A stretch of 13,145 nt of DNA from Pyrodictiaceae archaeon (GTDB taxonomy: Archaea > Thermoproteota > Thermoprotei_A > Sulfolobales > Pyrodictiaceae), in NCBI GenBank assembly GCA_015520245.1, contig WAQM01000164.1, positions 1 through 13,145 on the forward strand. Reading direction: 5' to 3'. The position numbers were made by a program, and so were the translations under genes. Under the pieces are notes generated by a model. That model worked only from the letters and a program-made list of their open reading frames with translations, searched no databases and was not told the DNA's origin. Position 1 is the first letter of the stretch. Each line of letters opens with the position of its first letter. Shown one piece after another: positions 1-6,495 of the stretch.

Positions 1-262
1 CAGGATAGCGTCGAGGCTGGGGCTGAGCAGTAGGGTTGAAACCCTAGCCCTAACCTTCACGAGGCTCCTCGCCAAGACGGGGCTGTCGCAGGGTAAGCCT
101 CCCCAGACGCTAGCGGCTGCGGCCGTCTACCTCGCAAGCATACTCATGGATGAGAAGAGGAACCAGTCCGAGGTAGCCAGGGTGGTCAACGTGAGCGACG
201 CCACTATAAGGAACCGCTACCGCGACATCGTGGACAACTTCTACATCGAGGTCTACCTGTGA
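1..262 (+). CDS. tfb: Transcription initiation factor B (TFB), C-terminal part, 5' end outside window
   Basis: TFB is the archaeal TFIIB homologue. It binds TBP on the TATA box, reads the BRE element upstream of it and recruits RNA polymerase. Only about 86 C-terminal residues are present, read in the frame starting at base 2 and ending in TGA at 260-262. They match the second cyclin-like repeat: a segment reading GLSQGKPPQTLAAAAVYLAS, then a helix-turn-helix whose second part reads VSDATIRNRYRDIVDN, which in the family holds the BRE-contacting recognition helix. The stop is 3 bp from the stop of the convergent endonuclease IV gene. Crenarchaea often carry more than one TFB, so which paralogue this is cannot be told. 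Family assignment is strong; the N-terminal zinc ribbon and first cyclin repeat are not visible. Confidence 0.92.
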   Translation, partial: RIASRLGLSSRVETLALTFTRLLAKTGLSQGKPPQTLAAAAVYLASILMDEKRNQSEVARVVNVSDATIRNRYRDIVDNFYIEVYL

Positions 263-265
263 CGA

Positions 266-1129
266 CTAGCAGTAGCCGTGCTCCTCGCAGCAAATCTTTT
301 TCATTACGACGGCGTCCTTGTCGAGGACCGGGCTCTCCGAGATGACTACGGCCTCGATGCCCAGCTGCTTGTAGGCCTCGCATACAAGGTGGAAGTCGGG
401 GCCGTAGCCCTCCTCTGAGAGGTTGTGGTGCTCCCTCTCCCCGCCCTCGCCGTACTCTATCTTGGAGAAGTGGGTGTGGAGGGGCTTGACCGCCCAGCTG
501 CCCAGCTCCTTCTCTATCCTCTCGACCGTCCTGACCACGTCGTCGAGCTTCACGACGAACTGCCCCTGGTACCTGGCGTAGAGGTGGGCCCAGTCGACCG
601 TCGGCCTGCAGTACTCGACCTCCCTGCATATCGCTATCACCTCGTCGACGTCGCCCACCTGGCTCCTCTTGCCCGTGGTCTCCGGCGACATCCAGACGCC
701 ACGTATGCCCCGCTGCCTCATCCACTCGGCCACGGGCCTCAGCGCGTCTACGACGCGGCGGAGCGCGTGCTCCCTGCTGGGGTTCCCCTTGTAGTAGCCC
801 GGGTGGAACACGACCGCGTAGGCCCCCATCCACGACGCGGCCTCGATGGCCGCCATCAGCCGCTCCTGGCTCTTCCTTACGGTACCCTCGTCCGTCGACG
901 CCAGGTTGATGTAGTAGGGGGCGTGCATGGACAGCACGACGCCGTGCCTCTCGGCGGCGAGCCGTATTTCGTACGCCTTCTTCTGGCTGATCCTGACGCC
1001 CCGGACCGCCTCGTACTCGAGCGCGTCCAGGCCCTCCTCTAGGGCTATGTACTCTATCGCCCTCACGTAGTCGGCGCCCTTAAGGTCGACGGGCTTGCCC
1101 GCCGGCCCGAAGCGTATGCGGCCCGGCAC
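266..1129 (-). CDS. nfo: Endonuclease IV (AP endonuclease family 2, TIM barrel)
   Basis: This is probably the abasic-site endonuclease of base excision repair, which cuts 5' of AP sites with a trinuclear zinc centre. The 287-residue length is normal for the family. Each metal ligand known from E. coli Nfo has a plausible counterpart: H69 in MHAPYYINLAS, H109 in VVFHPGYY, E150 in MSPETTG, D179 and H182 in VDWAHLY, H218 or H220 in LHTHFSK, D245 and H247 in PDFHLV, and E265 in ISESP. The family motif around H69 is especially clear. The gene starts at GTG; a palindromic TATA-like sequence lies about 33 bp upstream, which gives a short leader. It is convergent with TFB (3-bp gap) and divergent from the phospholipid-synthesis gene. 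Some archaeal members are annotated only as TIM-barrel sugar isomerase-like proteins, but the full ligand set favours the nuclease. Confidence 0.88.
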   Translation of the reverse strand: MPGRIRFGPAGKPVDLKGADYVRAIEYIALEEGLDALEYEAVRGVRISQKKAYEIRLAAERHGVVLSMHAPYYINLASTDEGTVRKSQERLMAAIEAASWMGAYAVVFHPGYYKGNPSREHALRRVVDALRPVAEWMRQRGIRGVWMSPETTGKRSQVGDVDEVIAICREVEYCRPTVDWAHLYARYQGQFVVKLDDVVRTVERIEKELGSWAVKPLHTHFSKIEYGEGGEREHHNLSEEGYGPDFHLVCEAYKQLGIEAVVISESPVLDKDAVVMKKICCEEHGYC

Positions 1130-1161
1130 GCCCCAGCCCGCACCCCCCTACGGCGGGGCTC

Positions 1162-1173
1162 ACGATATATCGT
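1162..1173. promoter_or_regulatory. Palindromic TATA-like element between divergent genes
   Basis: The sequence ACGATATATCGT is a perfect 12-bp palindrome in the 78-bp gap between the endonuclease IV gene (-, start 1129) and the CDP-alcohol phosphotransferase gene (+, start 1208). It lies about 33 bp from one start and 35 bp from the other, so one TATA box could serve both directions with leaders of about 8-15 nt. Because it is palindromic, direction would depend on flanking BRE sequence. Inferred from spacing and composition only. Confidence 0.55.
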
Positions 1174-1207
1174 TGCAGGCGAGCGCGAGGCGGGGGCGGG
1201 GCAGCCG

Positions 1208-1795
1208 GTGCTGGCCAGGCTGAGGGCGCGTGTTGCGCCCCTGCTGGCCCGCGCCGCCAGGCCCCTGGCGGTCGCCCCGGCCTGGGCCTACACAGCAGCG
1301 GGCGTGGCGCTGGCGGTCGGGTACGTGGCGGCCTGCGCGGCGGGCGACGTCCTGCTGGCTCTCGCCCTGCTCGTTGCGAGCGGCGTCATGGACGCCCTCG
1401 ACGGGGCTGTGGCCAGGCTGAGGGGCGAGGCCGGCCCCGTGGGCGCGCTGGTGGACTCGATCGCGGACCGGGCGGCCGACATCGCCTATGGTGTGGGGCT
1501 CGCACTCCTAGGCTACGACGCCGTGCTTGTGCTCGTGTTCACCTCGGCGTCCCTTGTGGTCAGCTACGTGAGGGCGAGGTTCGAGGCCCTGGGCGGGGGC
1601 TCCATGGAGGGCGTGGGGCTGATGGAGCGGGGCGACAGGGTGGCGGCGCTGGCGGCGGTCCTAGGGCTCCACGCGACGCTGGGCCCGGAGGCGGGCGGCT
1701 ACGCCCTCATCGCCCTCACGCTGCTGACGGCAGCGACTGTGGTCGAGCGCACGGTGGCCGCGGTTAGGGCTCTAGCCGGGGCTCGAGGAGCCTAG
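1208..1795 (+). CDS. CDP-alcohol phosphatidyltransferase, archaetidylinositol-phosphate-synthase type
   Basis: This integral membrane enzyme joins a CDP-activated lipid (CDP-archaeol in archaea) to an alcohol phosphate during polar lipid synthesis. The catalytic signature D-x2-D-G-x2-A-R-x8-G-x3-D-x3-D is complete: D62, D65, G66, A69-R70, G79, D83 and D87, in the segment beginning MDALDGAVARL. The rest is mostly hydrophobic helices (about 22-45, 47-61, 88-120 and 138-185), as expected for this six-helix family, and 195 residues is typical. The length and the archaeal setting favour archaetidylinositol phosphate synthase; archaetidylserine or archaetidylglycerol synthase cannot be excluded from the motif alone. 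The start is GTG. Its 3' end overlaps the convergent radical SAM gene by 32 bp. Confidence 0.85.
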   Translation: MLARLRARVAPLLARAARPLAVAPAWAYTAAGVALAVGYVAACAAGDVLLALALLVASGVMDALDGAVARLRGEAGPVGALVDSIADRAADIAYGVGLALLGYDAVLVLVFTSASLVVSYVRARFEALGGGSMEGVGLMERGDRVAALAAVLGLHATLGPEAGGYALIALTLLTAATVVERTVAAVRALAGARGA

Positions 1796-2873
1796 CCCAC
1801 GCCCGACCGGCTATCAGCCGCGCCAGCCTGCGCTCGTGCGCCCTTAGCGCCTTGGCCACCGGGCCGGGGTAGTTCTTCACCATATCGCCGTAGACGTAGG
1901 GGTGGCCCAGGCCCTCGGGCCACTGGCGCCCGCCGAGCCTCACGTACTCGTGAAGCGTAGGTCTGAGCGCCCGCTCGCGCACGGCCAGCCACGTCAGGCA
2001 GCAGTCGCGGCCCAACTCGTGCCACGGCTGTGAGCCGTCCTTGCACACCGCGTAGGGCCTGCCGTAGCCTCGCGCGAGGTCGTAGAGCGCTCGGTGCATG
2101 CGGCGCCTCCACGCGGCCGGGGGGTGGTAGAGGGGGGTACCGCCCTCTACCTCGGCGAGCTGGTAGGGCTCGAGCCCCGCCCTCTTGGCGACGTCGAGCC
2201 CCAGCAGCCTGGACATCTCTCTGAACCCCTGCTCGGTCTCCCTCACCGACTCGCCGATGAGGCCAAGGGCTCCCCGCTCCAGGGCCTCGCGGGCCACGCG
2301 GAGGTGGACCTCCTCGAGCCCAGGCACCAGCGGCTGCACCCTCACCACCACCGGCACGCCGTGCTCGCGGAGCACCTCGAGGGCCTCGAGCCTGCGGCTC
2401 GTGGGGGGCGCCCTGGGCTCGAGGACGCGCGAGAGGCCGTCGTCGAACGCGGCGCTGATCTGCACGAGCACTAGCCCCTCGTCGGCGAGCGCGCAGATCA
2501 CGTCGAGCCACGGGCTCCTCGCGACCATGTCGGACTTGGTGTTCACCACGACCGGCACGCGGTACCTCCAGGCCACCCTGAGCATCTCGAGGGCGGCCGC
2601 CGCCTGGTCCTCAACCCCCTGCTGCAGCGGGTCGCTCAGCGTGGCCAGGCGGAAGAAGGGCTTGGGCCACACCCGCTCGAGGCTCCGCGCGAGCCTGGCC
2701 CAGGCCCGGACGACCCACCACTGGGGTCTCGGGGGGCCCCTGCGGTACCACCTGGCGTAGCAATAGGTACAGGAGTGGACGCAGAGGCCGTACGGCTCCA
2801 GCCTGAAGATCGAGTAGCAGAGCCCGGTTATGTACGCGGAGGGCTTTATCGCGAAGACCGTCCAGTCGACCAT
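1764..2873 (-). CDS. Radical SAM protein, SplB-like (COG1533-type)
   Basis: This 369-residue protein has the radical SAM cluster motif C-x3-C-x2-C at C31, C35 and C38 (GLCVHSCTYCYA), which in the family binds the [4Fe-4S] cluster that cleaves S-adenosylmethionine. The context around it, with the motif within the first 40 residues and a following TIM-barrel-like region (segments RLATLSDPLQQGVE, VPVVVNTKSD, LVQISAAFDD, VPVVVRVQPLVPG), resembles the archaeal relatives of spore photoproduct lyase. A C-terminal region carries three further cysteines (C277, C291, C292) that could hold a second metal site. The substrate is unknown. The start is ATG at 2871-2873. The gene is divergent from the tRNA-binding protein gene and overlaps the lipid gene by 32 bp at its 3' end. 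Confidence 0.82.
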   Translation of the reverse strand: MVDWTVFAIKPSAYITGLCYSIFRLEPYGLCVHSCTYCYARWYRRGPPRPQWWVVRAWARLARSLERVWPKPFFRLATLSDPLQQGVEDQAAAALEMLRVAWRYRVPVVVNTKSDMVARSPWLDVICALADEGLVLVQISAAFDDGLSRVLEPRAPPTSRRLEALEVLREHGVPVVVRVQPLVPGLEEVHLRVAREALERGALGLIGESVRETEQGFREMSRLLGLDVAKRAGLEPYQLAEVEGGTPLYHPPAAWRRRMHRALYDLARGYGRPYAVCKDGSQPWHELGRDCCLTWLAVRERALRPTLHEYVRLGGRQWPEGLGHPYVYGDMVKNYPGPVAKALRAHERRLARLIAGRAWARLLEPRLEP

Positions 2874-2951
2874 GGCGGGCCCTCAGCAGCGGTAGGCCCT
2901 TTCATCGCCCCCGGCAGGCTCAGTGGTAATACCATTCGTCACCGGCGCCCA

Positions 2952-2973
2952 GGGGGCTAAGGCAAAAGCCCCC
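2952..2973. repeat. Short hairpin ahead of the tRNA-binding protein gene
   Basis: GGGGGCT (2952-2958) and AGCCCCC (2967-2973) form a perfect 7-bp inverted repeat around an 8-base loop. An overlapping alternative pairs GCTAAG (2956-2961) with CTTAGC (2976-2981), so the two stems exclude each other. The element lies 30-50 bp before the TTG start at 3003 and could be an RNA structure in a leader or a protein-binding site. No function is established. Confidence 0.35.
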
Positions 2974-3002
2974 GGCTTAGCTGTAGCGCCCGGTGGCCGC
3001 GC

Positions 3003-3335
3003 TTGCCGGAGGAGATCACTATCGAGGAGTTCTCGCGGGTCGACCTCCGCGTGGGGGTCGTCGTGGAGGCCGAGAGGATACCTGGCACCAGGCTGCTCCG
3101 CCTCATAGTGGACCTAGGGGGTGAGAGGCGGCAGATAGTGAGCGGGATAGCCGAGTGGTACAGGCCCGAGGACCTGGTCGGCAGGAAGGTAGTGGTGGTG
3201 GCGAACCTCAAGCCCAAGGTAATAAGGGGCTACCGCAGCGAGGGCATGATACTGGCCGCGGGCTGCGAGCGGGGCCAGCGCCCGGTGCTGGTGACGGTTG
3301 AGGACGGCGCTCAGCCAGGCTGGAGGGTCTGCTGA
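3003..3335 (+). CDS. EMAPII-type tRNA-binding domain protein (MetRS beta/CsaA-like)
   Basis: The 110-residue protein consists of a single OB-fold tRNA-binding domain, like the C-terminal appendix of methionyl-tRNA synthetase or free-standing archaeal MetG-beta proteins. Characteristic stretches are FSRVDLRVGVVVEAERIPG at about 10-28, RRQIVSGIAEWY at about 42-53, GRKVVVVANLKPKVIRG at about 60-76 and SEGMILAA at about 79-86. It probably binds tRNA non-specifically and delivers it to a synthetase. No other start codon lies in frame between the TTG at 3003 and the preceding gene, so TTG is used. The 3' end overlaps the convergent tRNA thiolation gene by 25 bp, so two tRNA-related genes sit tail to tail. 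A catalytic role is unlikely because no enzyme domain is present. Confidence 0.87.
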   Translation: MPEEITIEEFSRVDLRVGVVVEAERIPGTRLLRLIVDLGGERRQIVSGIAEWYRPEDLVGRKVVVVANLKPKVIRGYRSEGMILAAGCERGQRPVLVTVEDGAQPGWRVC

Positions 3336-4294
3336 GGGGCGCGGCGTAGCCCGACCTTCTCCAGGAGCTCGCAGGCCTTGCACAGCCTCCTGGTGGGCGA
3401 CGTTGGCGCCCCGCACCTGGCGCAGCGGGGGAGCTCGACCGGGCTCCTGGCGAGGGACCTCGCGGCCGGCTCCAGCAGCACGTCGAGTGCCTCCATCATC
3501 CGCAACAGGCTGCCCGGCCTGGACCCCTCGAGCCTGTACATGGCGAGCCTCGCCCTGAGCCTCAGCGTGGGCGCCTCGTAGAGGTACGGGCACTCCACGC
3601 TCTGGATTGGGTACCCTGAGCGGAACGCGTAGGCGGCGGTCTCCCACTCGTACACCTTCCTCAGCGGCTTCACCCTCGGCACGAAGTCCCTGGTTGCGAG
3701 CGCCGCAACCGGGTGCATGCGGACCAGCCCCACGTAGTCGCCCCGTAGGAGGTTCATCAGCGCCGTCTGGGCCTCGTCGTCGAGGTTGTGCGCGGTCACG
3801 ACCCTGTCGGCGCCGAGGAGCCTCGCCTGCTCCTCCATGATCCTCCTCCTCAGCACGCCGCAGAACGTGCACGGCTTCTCACCGACCCCGCGCCTCGAGG
3901 CCTCCCTGACCATCTCGGCCAGGGTGGCCCCGAAGTAGTCGCGGAAGCTGACGACTACGTGGTCTACGCCGTAGCTCCTGGCGTACCTGGAGATGGCCCT
4001 CGCCTCCTCGACGTGGTAGCCCCCGGGGATCCCCTCGATGATCGTGAGCGCCACCATGCGGCCGGTGTCGTGGATCTGCGACAGCACGTCCAGGAGCGTG
4101 AAGCTGTCCTTGCCCCCGCTCACGGCCAGCAGCAGGCGGTGGCCTGGCTCGAAGAGCCCCCAGCGTTTGACCTCGTTCCTCACCCTCTCGACGACCTGCC
4201 TGCGGAAGCACCTCCAGCACAGCCTTAGCCCCGTGTGCGGCTGCTTGATCTCAGCCCTCCCGCCCCCGCAGAGGCTGCAGGGCGGCAGGGTCAA
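3311..4294 (-). CDS. ttuA: tRNA 2-thiolation enzyme (TtuA/Ncs6/NcsA family)
   Basis: This enzyme adenylates a uridine in tRNA and replaces its 2-oxygen with sulfur. In thermophiles TtuA makes 2-thioribothymidine at position 54; Ncs6/Ctu1 relatives modify wobble U34. Visible in order: an N-terminal zinc finger (C6, C9, C26, C29), the PP-loop ATP site SGGKDS at 59-64, cysteines C142 and C145 (PCTFCG) and C235 that in characterised members hold a [4Fe-4S] cluster, and a C-terminal zinc finger (C291, C294, C305, C308). All key residues are present in 327 residues, the usual size. The start is TTG, 7 bp after the DUF211 stop, so the two genes are probably co-transcribed. U34 and U54 specificity cannot be separated by eye, so the symbol is provisional. 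Confidence 0.88.
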   Translation of the reverse strand: MTLPPCSLCGGGRAEIKQPHTGLRLCWRCFRRQVVERVRNEVKRWGLFEPGHRLLLAVSGGKDSFTLLDVLSQIHDTGRMVALTIIEGIPGGYHVEEARAISRYARSYGVDHVVVSFRDYFGATLAEMVREASRRGVGEKPCTFCGVLRRRIMEEQARLLGADRVVTAHNLDDEAQTALMNLLRGDYVGLVRMHPVAALATRDFVPRVKPLRKVYEWETAAYAFRSGYPIQSVECPYLYEAPTLRLRARLAMYRLEGSRPGSLLRMMEALDVLLEPAARSLARSPVELPRCARCGAPTSPTRRLCKACELLEKVGLRRAPQQTLQPG

Positions 4295-4301
4295 CCGCCG
4301 C

Positions 4302-4580
4302 TTACCTCTTGGGCACCTCGACGAGCCTCTCCCCGGCCACGACCTGGTCTATGCTGTGTATCGCCGCCCCGACCTCCTCGAGCACGCTCTTGACCTGCTC
4401 GAAGTCTATGTCCTTGCCCTCGATGACTATGGTTAGGCTCAGCGTCTCCACGTCCACCTCGTTCACGGTTATGTTAACTGCCTCGACGCCTCTGACCTTG
4501 CTGAGCTGGAGGGCCACGTCGACTATCGAGGGGTCCTTGAGGGGCTTGAGCACGTCGAGGACGAGCCTCCTTAAGCCCAA
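4302..4580 (-). CDS. DUF211 family protein
   Basis: This 92-residue protein matches the conserved archaeal DUF211 family: it begins GLRRLVLDVLKPLKDPSIVD, continues with VEAVNITVNEVDVETLSLTIVIEG and ends in an amphipathic helix plus IHSIDQVVAGE. The pattern is that of a ferredoxin-like alpha/beta fold that members use to form oligomers; no enzymatic residues are apparent and the cellular role is not established. The start is TTG; there is no ATG nearby and the conserved N-terminus begins immediately. It leads a probable two-gene unit with the tRNA thiolation gene (7-bp gap) and is divergent from the Lrp regulator across 60 bp, so the regulator may control it. Family confidence is high, function unknown. 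Confidence 0.82.
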   Translation of the reverse strand: MGLRRLVLDVLKPLKDPSIVDVALQLSKVRGVEAVNITVNEVDVETLSLTIVIEGKDIDFEQVKSVLEEVGAAIHSIDQVVAGERLVEVPKR

Positions 4581-4602
4581 GGCCCTTTTCGCTCCCTCCG
4601 CC

Positions 4603-4614
4603 GTGTGTAAGGGT
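4603..4614. promoter_or_regulatory. Weak AT-richer element in the DUF211/Lrp divergent gap
   Basis: GTGTGTAAGGGT is one of the few AT-richer stretches in the 60 bp between the DUF211 start (4580, -) and the Lrp start (4641, +). It is about 25-35 bp from each, the right distance for a TATA box in both directions. Lrp proteins often repress their own gene, so this gap is also the likeliest operator. The match to a TATA box is poor. Confidence 0.3.
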
Positions 4615-4640
4615 TCGGTGTTACGAGGGGTGGCAGGTAT

Positions 4641-5150
4641 ATGTTCTCATCCCCGACCGGGGAGCGCTCCCAGCGCCGGAGGCCCCCTCCCGACCTGGAC
4701 GCGGTGGACGTTAAGCTGGTCCGGCTGCTGGCCGAGGACTCCAGGCTCAGCACGAGGGCCCTAGCCTCCAGGCTCGGCCTCGCCCACTCCACGGTCGGCT
4801 CGAGGCTGAGGAGGCTGCTCGAGCTCGGGGTCATCAGGAGGTTCACGGTCCTGGTGGACCACGAGGCGCTGGGCTACGAGGTCACAGCGCTCACGCTGAT
4901 ACAGGCCGAGGGGAGCCACATAGAGGAGCTGGAGAGGGAACTGTCGACGCACCCGAACATCGTAGCAGTCTACGACATCACGGGGGAGTTCGACGTGGCG
5001 GTCATAGCCAGGTTTAAGAGCATGAGGCAGCTCGACGCCTTCCTGAAGGCCGTGAACAAGCTCCCCTACGTCAGGAGGACGGTCACCAGCATCGTGCTCA
5101 GGGTCGTCAAGGAGGACCCCAACGCCCCCCTCCTGGCCGAGCCTTTATAA
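4641..5150 (+). CDS. Lrp/AsnC family transcriptional regulator
   Basis: This is a leucine-responsive-regulator-type protein of 169 residues. A basic, proline-rich N-terminus (1-17) precedes a winged helix-turn-helix at about 18-70 ([20 protein letters not shown], then [20 protein letters not shown] as the helix-turn-helix). A RAM ligand-binding/oligomerisation domain follows at about 80-155, with the conserved G-x-x-D turn in GEFDVAV (115-121). Such proteins sense amino acids or related small molecules and act as dimers or octamers. The start is ATG, 60 bp from the divergent DUF211 gene. The last three codons, including the TAA stop, overlap the TATA box for the eL13 gene. The ligand and target genes cannot be deduced. 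Confidence 0.9.
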   Translation: MFSSPTGERSQRRRPPPDLDAVDVKLVRLLAEDSRLSTRALASRLGLAHSTVGSRLRRLLELGVIRRFTVLVDHEALGYEVTALTLIQAEGSHIEELERELSTHPNIVAVYDITGEFDVAVIARFKSMRQLDAFLKAVNKLPYVRRTVTSIVLRVVKEDPNAPLLAEPL

Positions 5151-5151
5151 G
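5143..5151 (+). promoter_or_regulatory. TATA box for eL13, overlapping the Lrp stop codon
   Basis: CTTTATAAG is a strong archaeal TATA sequence. The TAA stop of the Lrp gene is bases 5148-5150 inside it. It lies about 38 bp before the GTG start of the eL13 gene, predicting transcription from about 5172 with a leader of around 12 nt. This gives the ribosomal protein gene its own promoter. Confidence 0.7.
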
Positions 5152-5184
5152 GGCAAGGCCCTCGGGGGCGGCGCGGGGCGCGCC

Positions 5185-5451
5185 GTGGCCGGCGAGGAGA
5201 AGGTCGAACCCCCGCGCGCCATAGTGAAGAAGCCCAGGCTCCGCAGGTACGGAGGTGTCGACCCCGGGCTCCGCGAGGGGCGCGGCTTCAGCATACCGGA
5301 GCTACGCGAGGTGGGGCTGGGGGTGCGCGAGGCGAGGCTGCTCGGCCTCTACGTCGACACGAGGAGGAGGAGCAAGTGGCCCTGGAACGTCGAGGCGCTC
5401 CGCAGGTACCTTGAGGAGCTGGGCTACAAGCCGCGTGGCTACCCCGACTAG
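5185..5451 (+). CDS. rpl13e: Large-subunit ribosomal protein eL13
   Basis: The 88-residue basic protein matches the archaeal form of eL13 (L13e), a component of the 50S subunit found in crenarchaea and eukaryotes. Diagnostic segments are [11 protein letters not shown] at about 12-22, [20 protein letters not shown] at about 30-49, [19 protein letters not shown] at about 50-68 and the helix [15 protein letters not shown]. The archaeal protein is naturally short compared with the eukaryotic one. The start is GTG, 34 bp after the Lrp gene, with its own TATA box. Its TAG stop and that of the convergent coiled-coil gene share one CTAG tetranucleotide. Confidence 0.86.
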   Translation: MAGEEKVEPPRAIVKKPRLRRYGGVDPGLREGRGFSIPELREVGLGVREARLLGLYVDTRRRSKWPWNVEALRRYLEELGYKPRGYPD

Positions 5452-6104
5452 CCCCCTTTGACGATCCTCTTGAGCTCTCCGACGGGCGTCCAGCCCTGGG
5501 ACGAGAACACGAGATAGCCGTTCCTCCTAAGCACCTCAAAGAGCCTCCGCAGCCTCCCGTCCAGCTTGGCGGCGACCTCGGCCTCGTCACCGACCTTGAT
5601 TGCGGAGAGCGCCTCGACGAGCGCCTCAAGGGCGTCCCTCTTCACGAAGACCACGTCGCCCTCGAGCCCCAGCGAGTAGACGCCGTGGGCCTCGGCCAGC
5701 CTGCTGTCGTAGCTATCGACTATCTCCCTGGGCAGCTGGCTAGCGAGCCTGAACCCGTCCTCCTCGAGCTCCTTCAGCAGGGCTGAGAGCCACCTGGGCA
5801 GCCTGCGGTCCTGCTGCCGGGCGCGGGAGGCCGTGGGCGCGCGCTGCAGCGCCTTGATGGACTCGGCAAGCTCCTCGATGCTCCTACGGAGCTCGGCCAC
5901 CTCGCGGCGGAGCGGCTCGAGCGCCCTCTCGACGGCCCTCGCCACCTCCTCGCCCCCGGCCTCGCAGCCGCGGCCCAGCCTGGCCGCGATCTCGTCCGCG
6001 AGCGCCTCGGCGAGCCTCCGGATGGCCGCCTCCAGCTCGACGTCGGCCCGGGCGACCCTGTCCGAGAACCTCCGTAGGTACTCGTCGAGCCTCCTTACCG
6101 GCAA
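5448..6104 (-). CDS. Unrecognised coiled-coil protein
   Basis: I do not recognise this 218-residue protein. Residues 1-90 are almost entirely helical and charged, rich in Ala, Glu and Arg with heptad-like spacing, so a coiled coil or helical bundle is likely (the strongest stretch is about 52-88, [18 protein letters not shown]). A basic, Gln-rich hinge (91-101) leads to a compact mixed domain at about 103-215, with [20 protein letters not shown] and near the end [20 protein letters not shown], which resembles small winged-helix or effector domains only in general pattern. There are no membrane segments and a single cysteine. The start is TTG at 6102-6104, with no alternative start in frame just upstream. 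A weak TATA-like CTAAGG lies about 40-50 bp upstream. DNA binding or a structural role is possible but not shown. Confidence 0.65.
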   Translation of the reverse strand: MPVRRLDEYLRRFSDRVARADVELEAAIRRLAEALADEIAARLGRGCEAGGEEVARAVERALEPLRREVAELRRSIEELAESIKALQRAPTASRARQQDRRLPRWLSALLKELEEDGFRLASQLPREIVDSYDSRLAEAHGVYSLGLEGDVVFVKRDALEALVEALSAIKVGDEAEVAAKLDGRLRRLFEVLRRNGYLVFSSQGWTPVGELKRIVKGG

Positions 6105-6209
6105 CCGGGGTGTCCACCACGGTGCGGGGTGCCGGGGGACGGGCTATCAAGCCTTAGCCGCCCCGGCCAAAAACGCGGCCGTGGGGCGCAGGCGGTGAGG
6201 CCCCGAGGG

Positions 6210-6422
6210 CTAGGCGAGGGCGACCCTCCTGGCCTCGGCGCGGCCGGCCCTCGGGGCCTCGAGGGAGGGGTGGTACTCGGTCACGCCCCACAGCTCGCGC
6301 TTGAGCAGCTCCCTCACCGCCACCCTTATCGCCTCGCTCCTGCTGCTGTACCTACCCATCCTCACCAGCTCGTCGAGGCCCTCGAGGTACGTCTCGGGCA
6401 TCTTGACGGTCACTATCCTCAT
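6210..6422 (-). CDS. Ribbon-helix-helix (CopG/NikR-type) transcriptional regulator
   Basis: This 70-residue protein starts with the classic ribbon-helix-helix pattern: beta strand RIVTVKMPE (2-10), helix ETYLEGLDELVRMG (10-23), the turn RYSSRSEAI (24-32) and helix EAIRVAVRELLKRE (30-43). Such proteins dimerise and insert the paired strands into the DNA major groove. A polar, Arg/Ala-rich tail of about 27 residues follows with no clear sensor domain. The start is ATG at 6420-6422, with a strong TATA box about 40 bp upstream. Ribbon-helix-helix proteins are often antitoxins, but neither neighbour looks like a known toxin, so a free-standing regulator is more likely. Confidence 0.82.
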   Translation of the reverse strand: MRIVTVKMPETYLEGLDELVRMGRYSSRSEAIRVAVRELLKRELWGVTEYHPSLEAPRAGRAEARRVALA

Positions 6423-6458
6423 AGCGGGCCACCGAGGTCCAGGTTGGGCTTAGAAAGG

Positions 6459-6466
6459 CTTATAAG
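6459..6466 (-). promoter_or_regulatory. TATA box for the ribbon-helix-helix gene
   Basis: CTTATAAG is a perfect palindromic TATA sequence 37-44 bp before the ATG of the ribbon-helix-helix gene. It predicts transcription from about 6438 with a leader of around 15 nt, and the upstream unknown gene ends at 6496, so the regulator has its own promoter. If autoregulated, its operator should overlap here. Confidence 0.65.
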
Positions 6467-6495
6467 GGGGGCGAGGGTATGTTACGGCCGCTGCG

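Noticed and set aside
2185..2760. Plus-strand frame inside the radical SAM gene
   Set aside because: Ser/Thr/Arg-rich antisense shadow; the radical SAM frame has the cluster motif and normal composition.
6164..6182. GGCC-A-rich-GGCC inverted repeat as a terminator for the ribbon-helix-helix gene
   Set aside because: The stem is only 4-5 bp and no T-rich run follows on the minus strand beyond five T; too weak to call.
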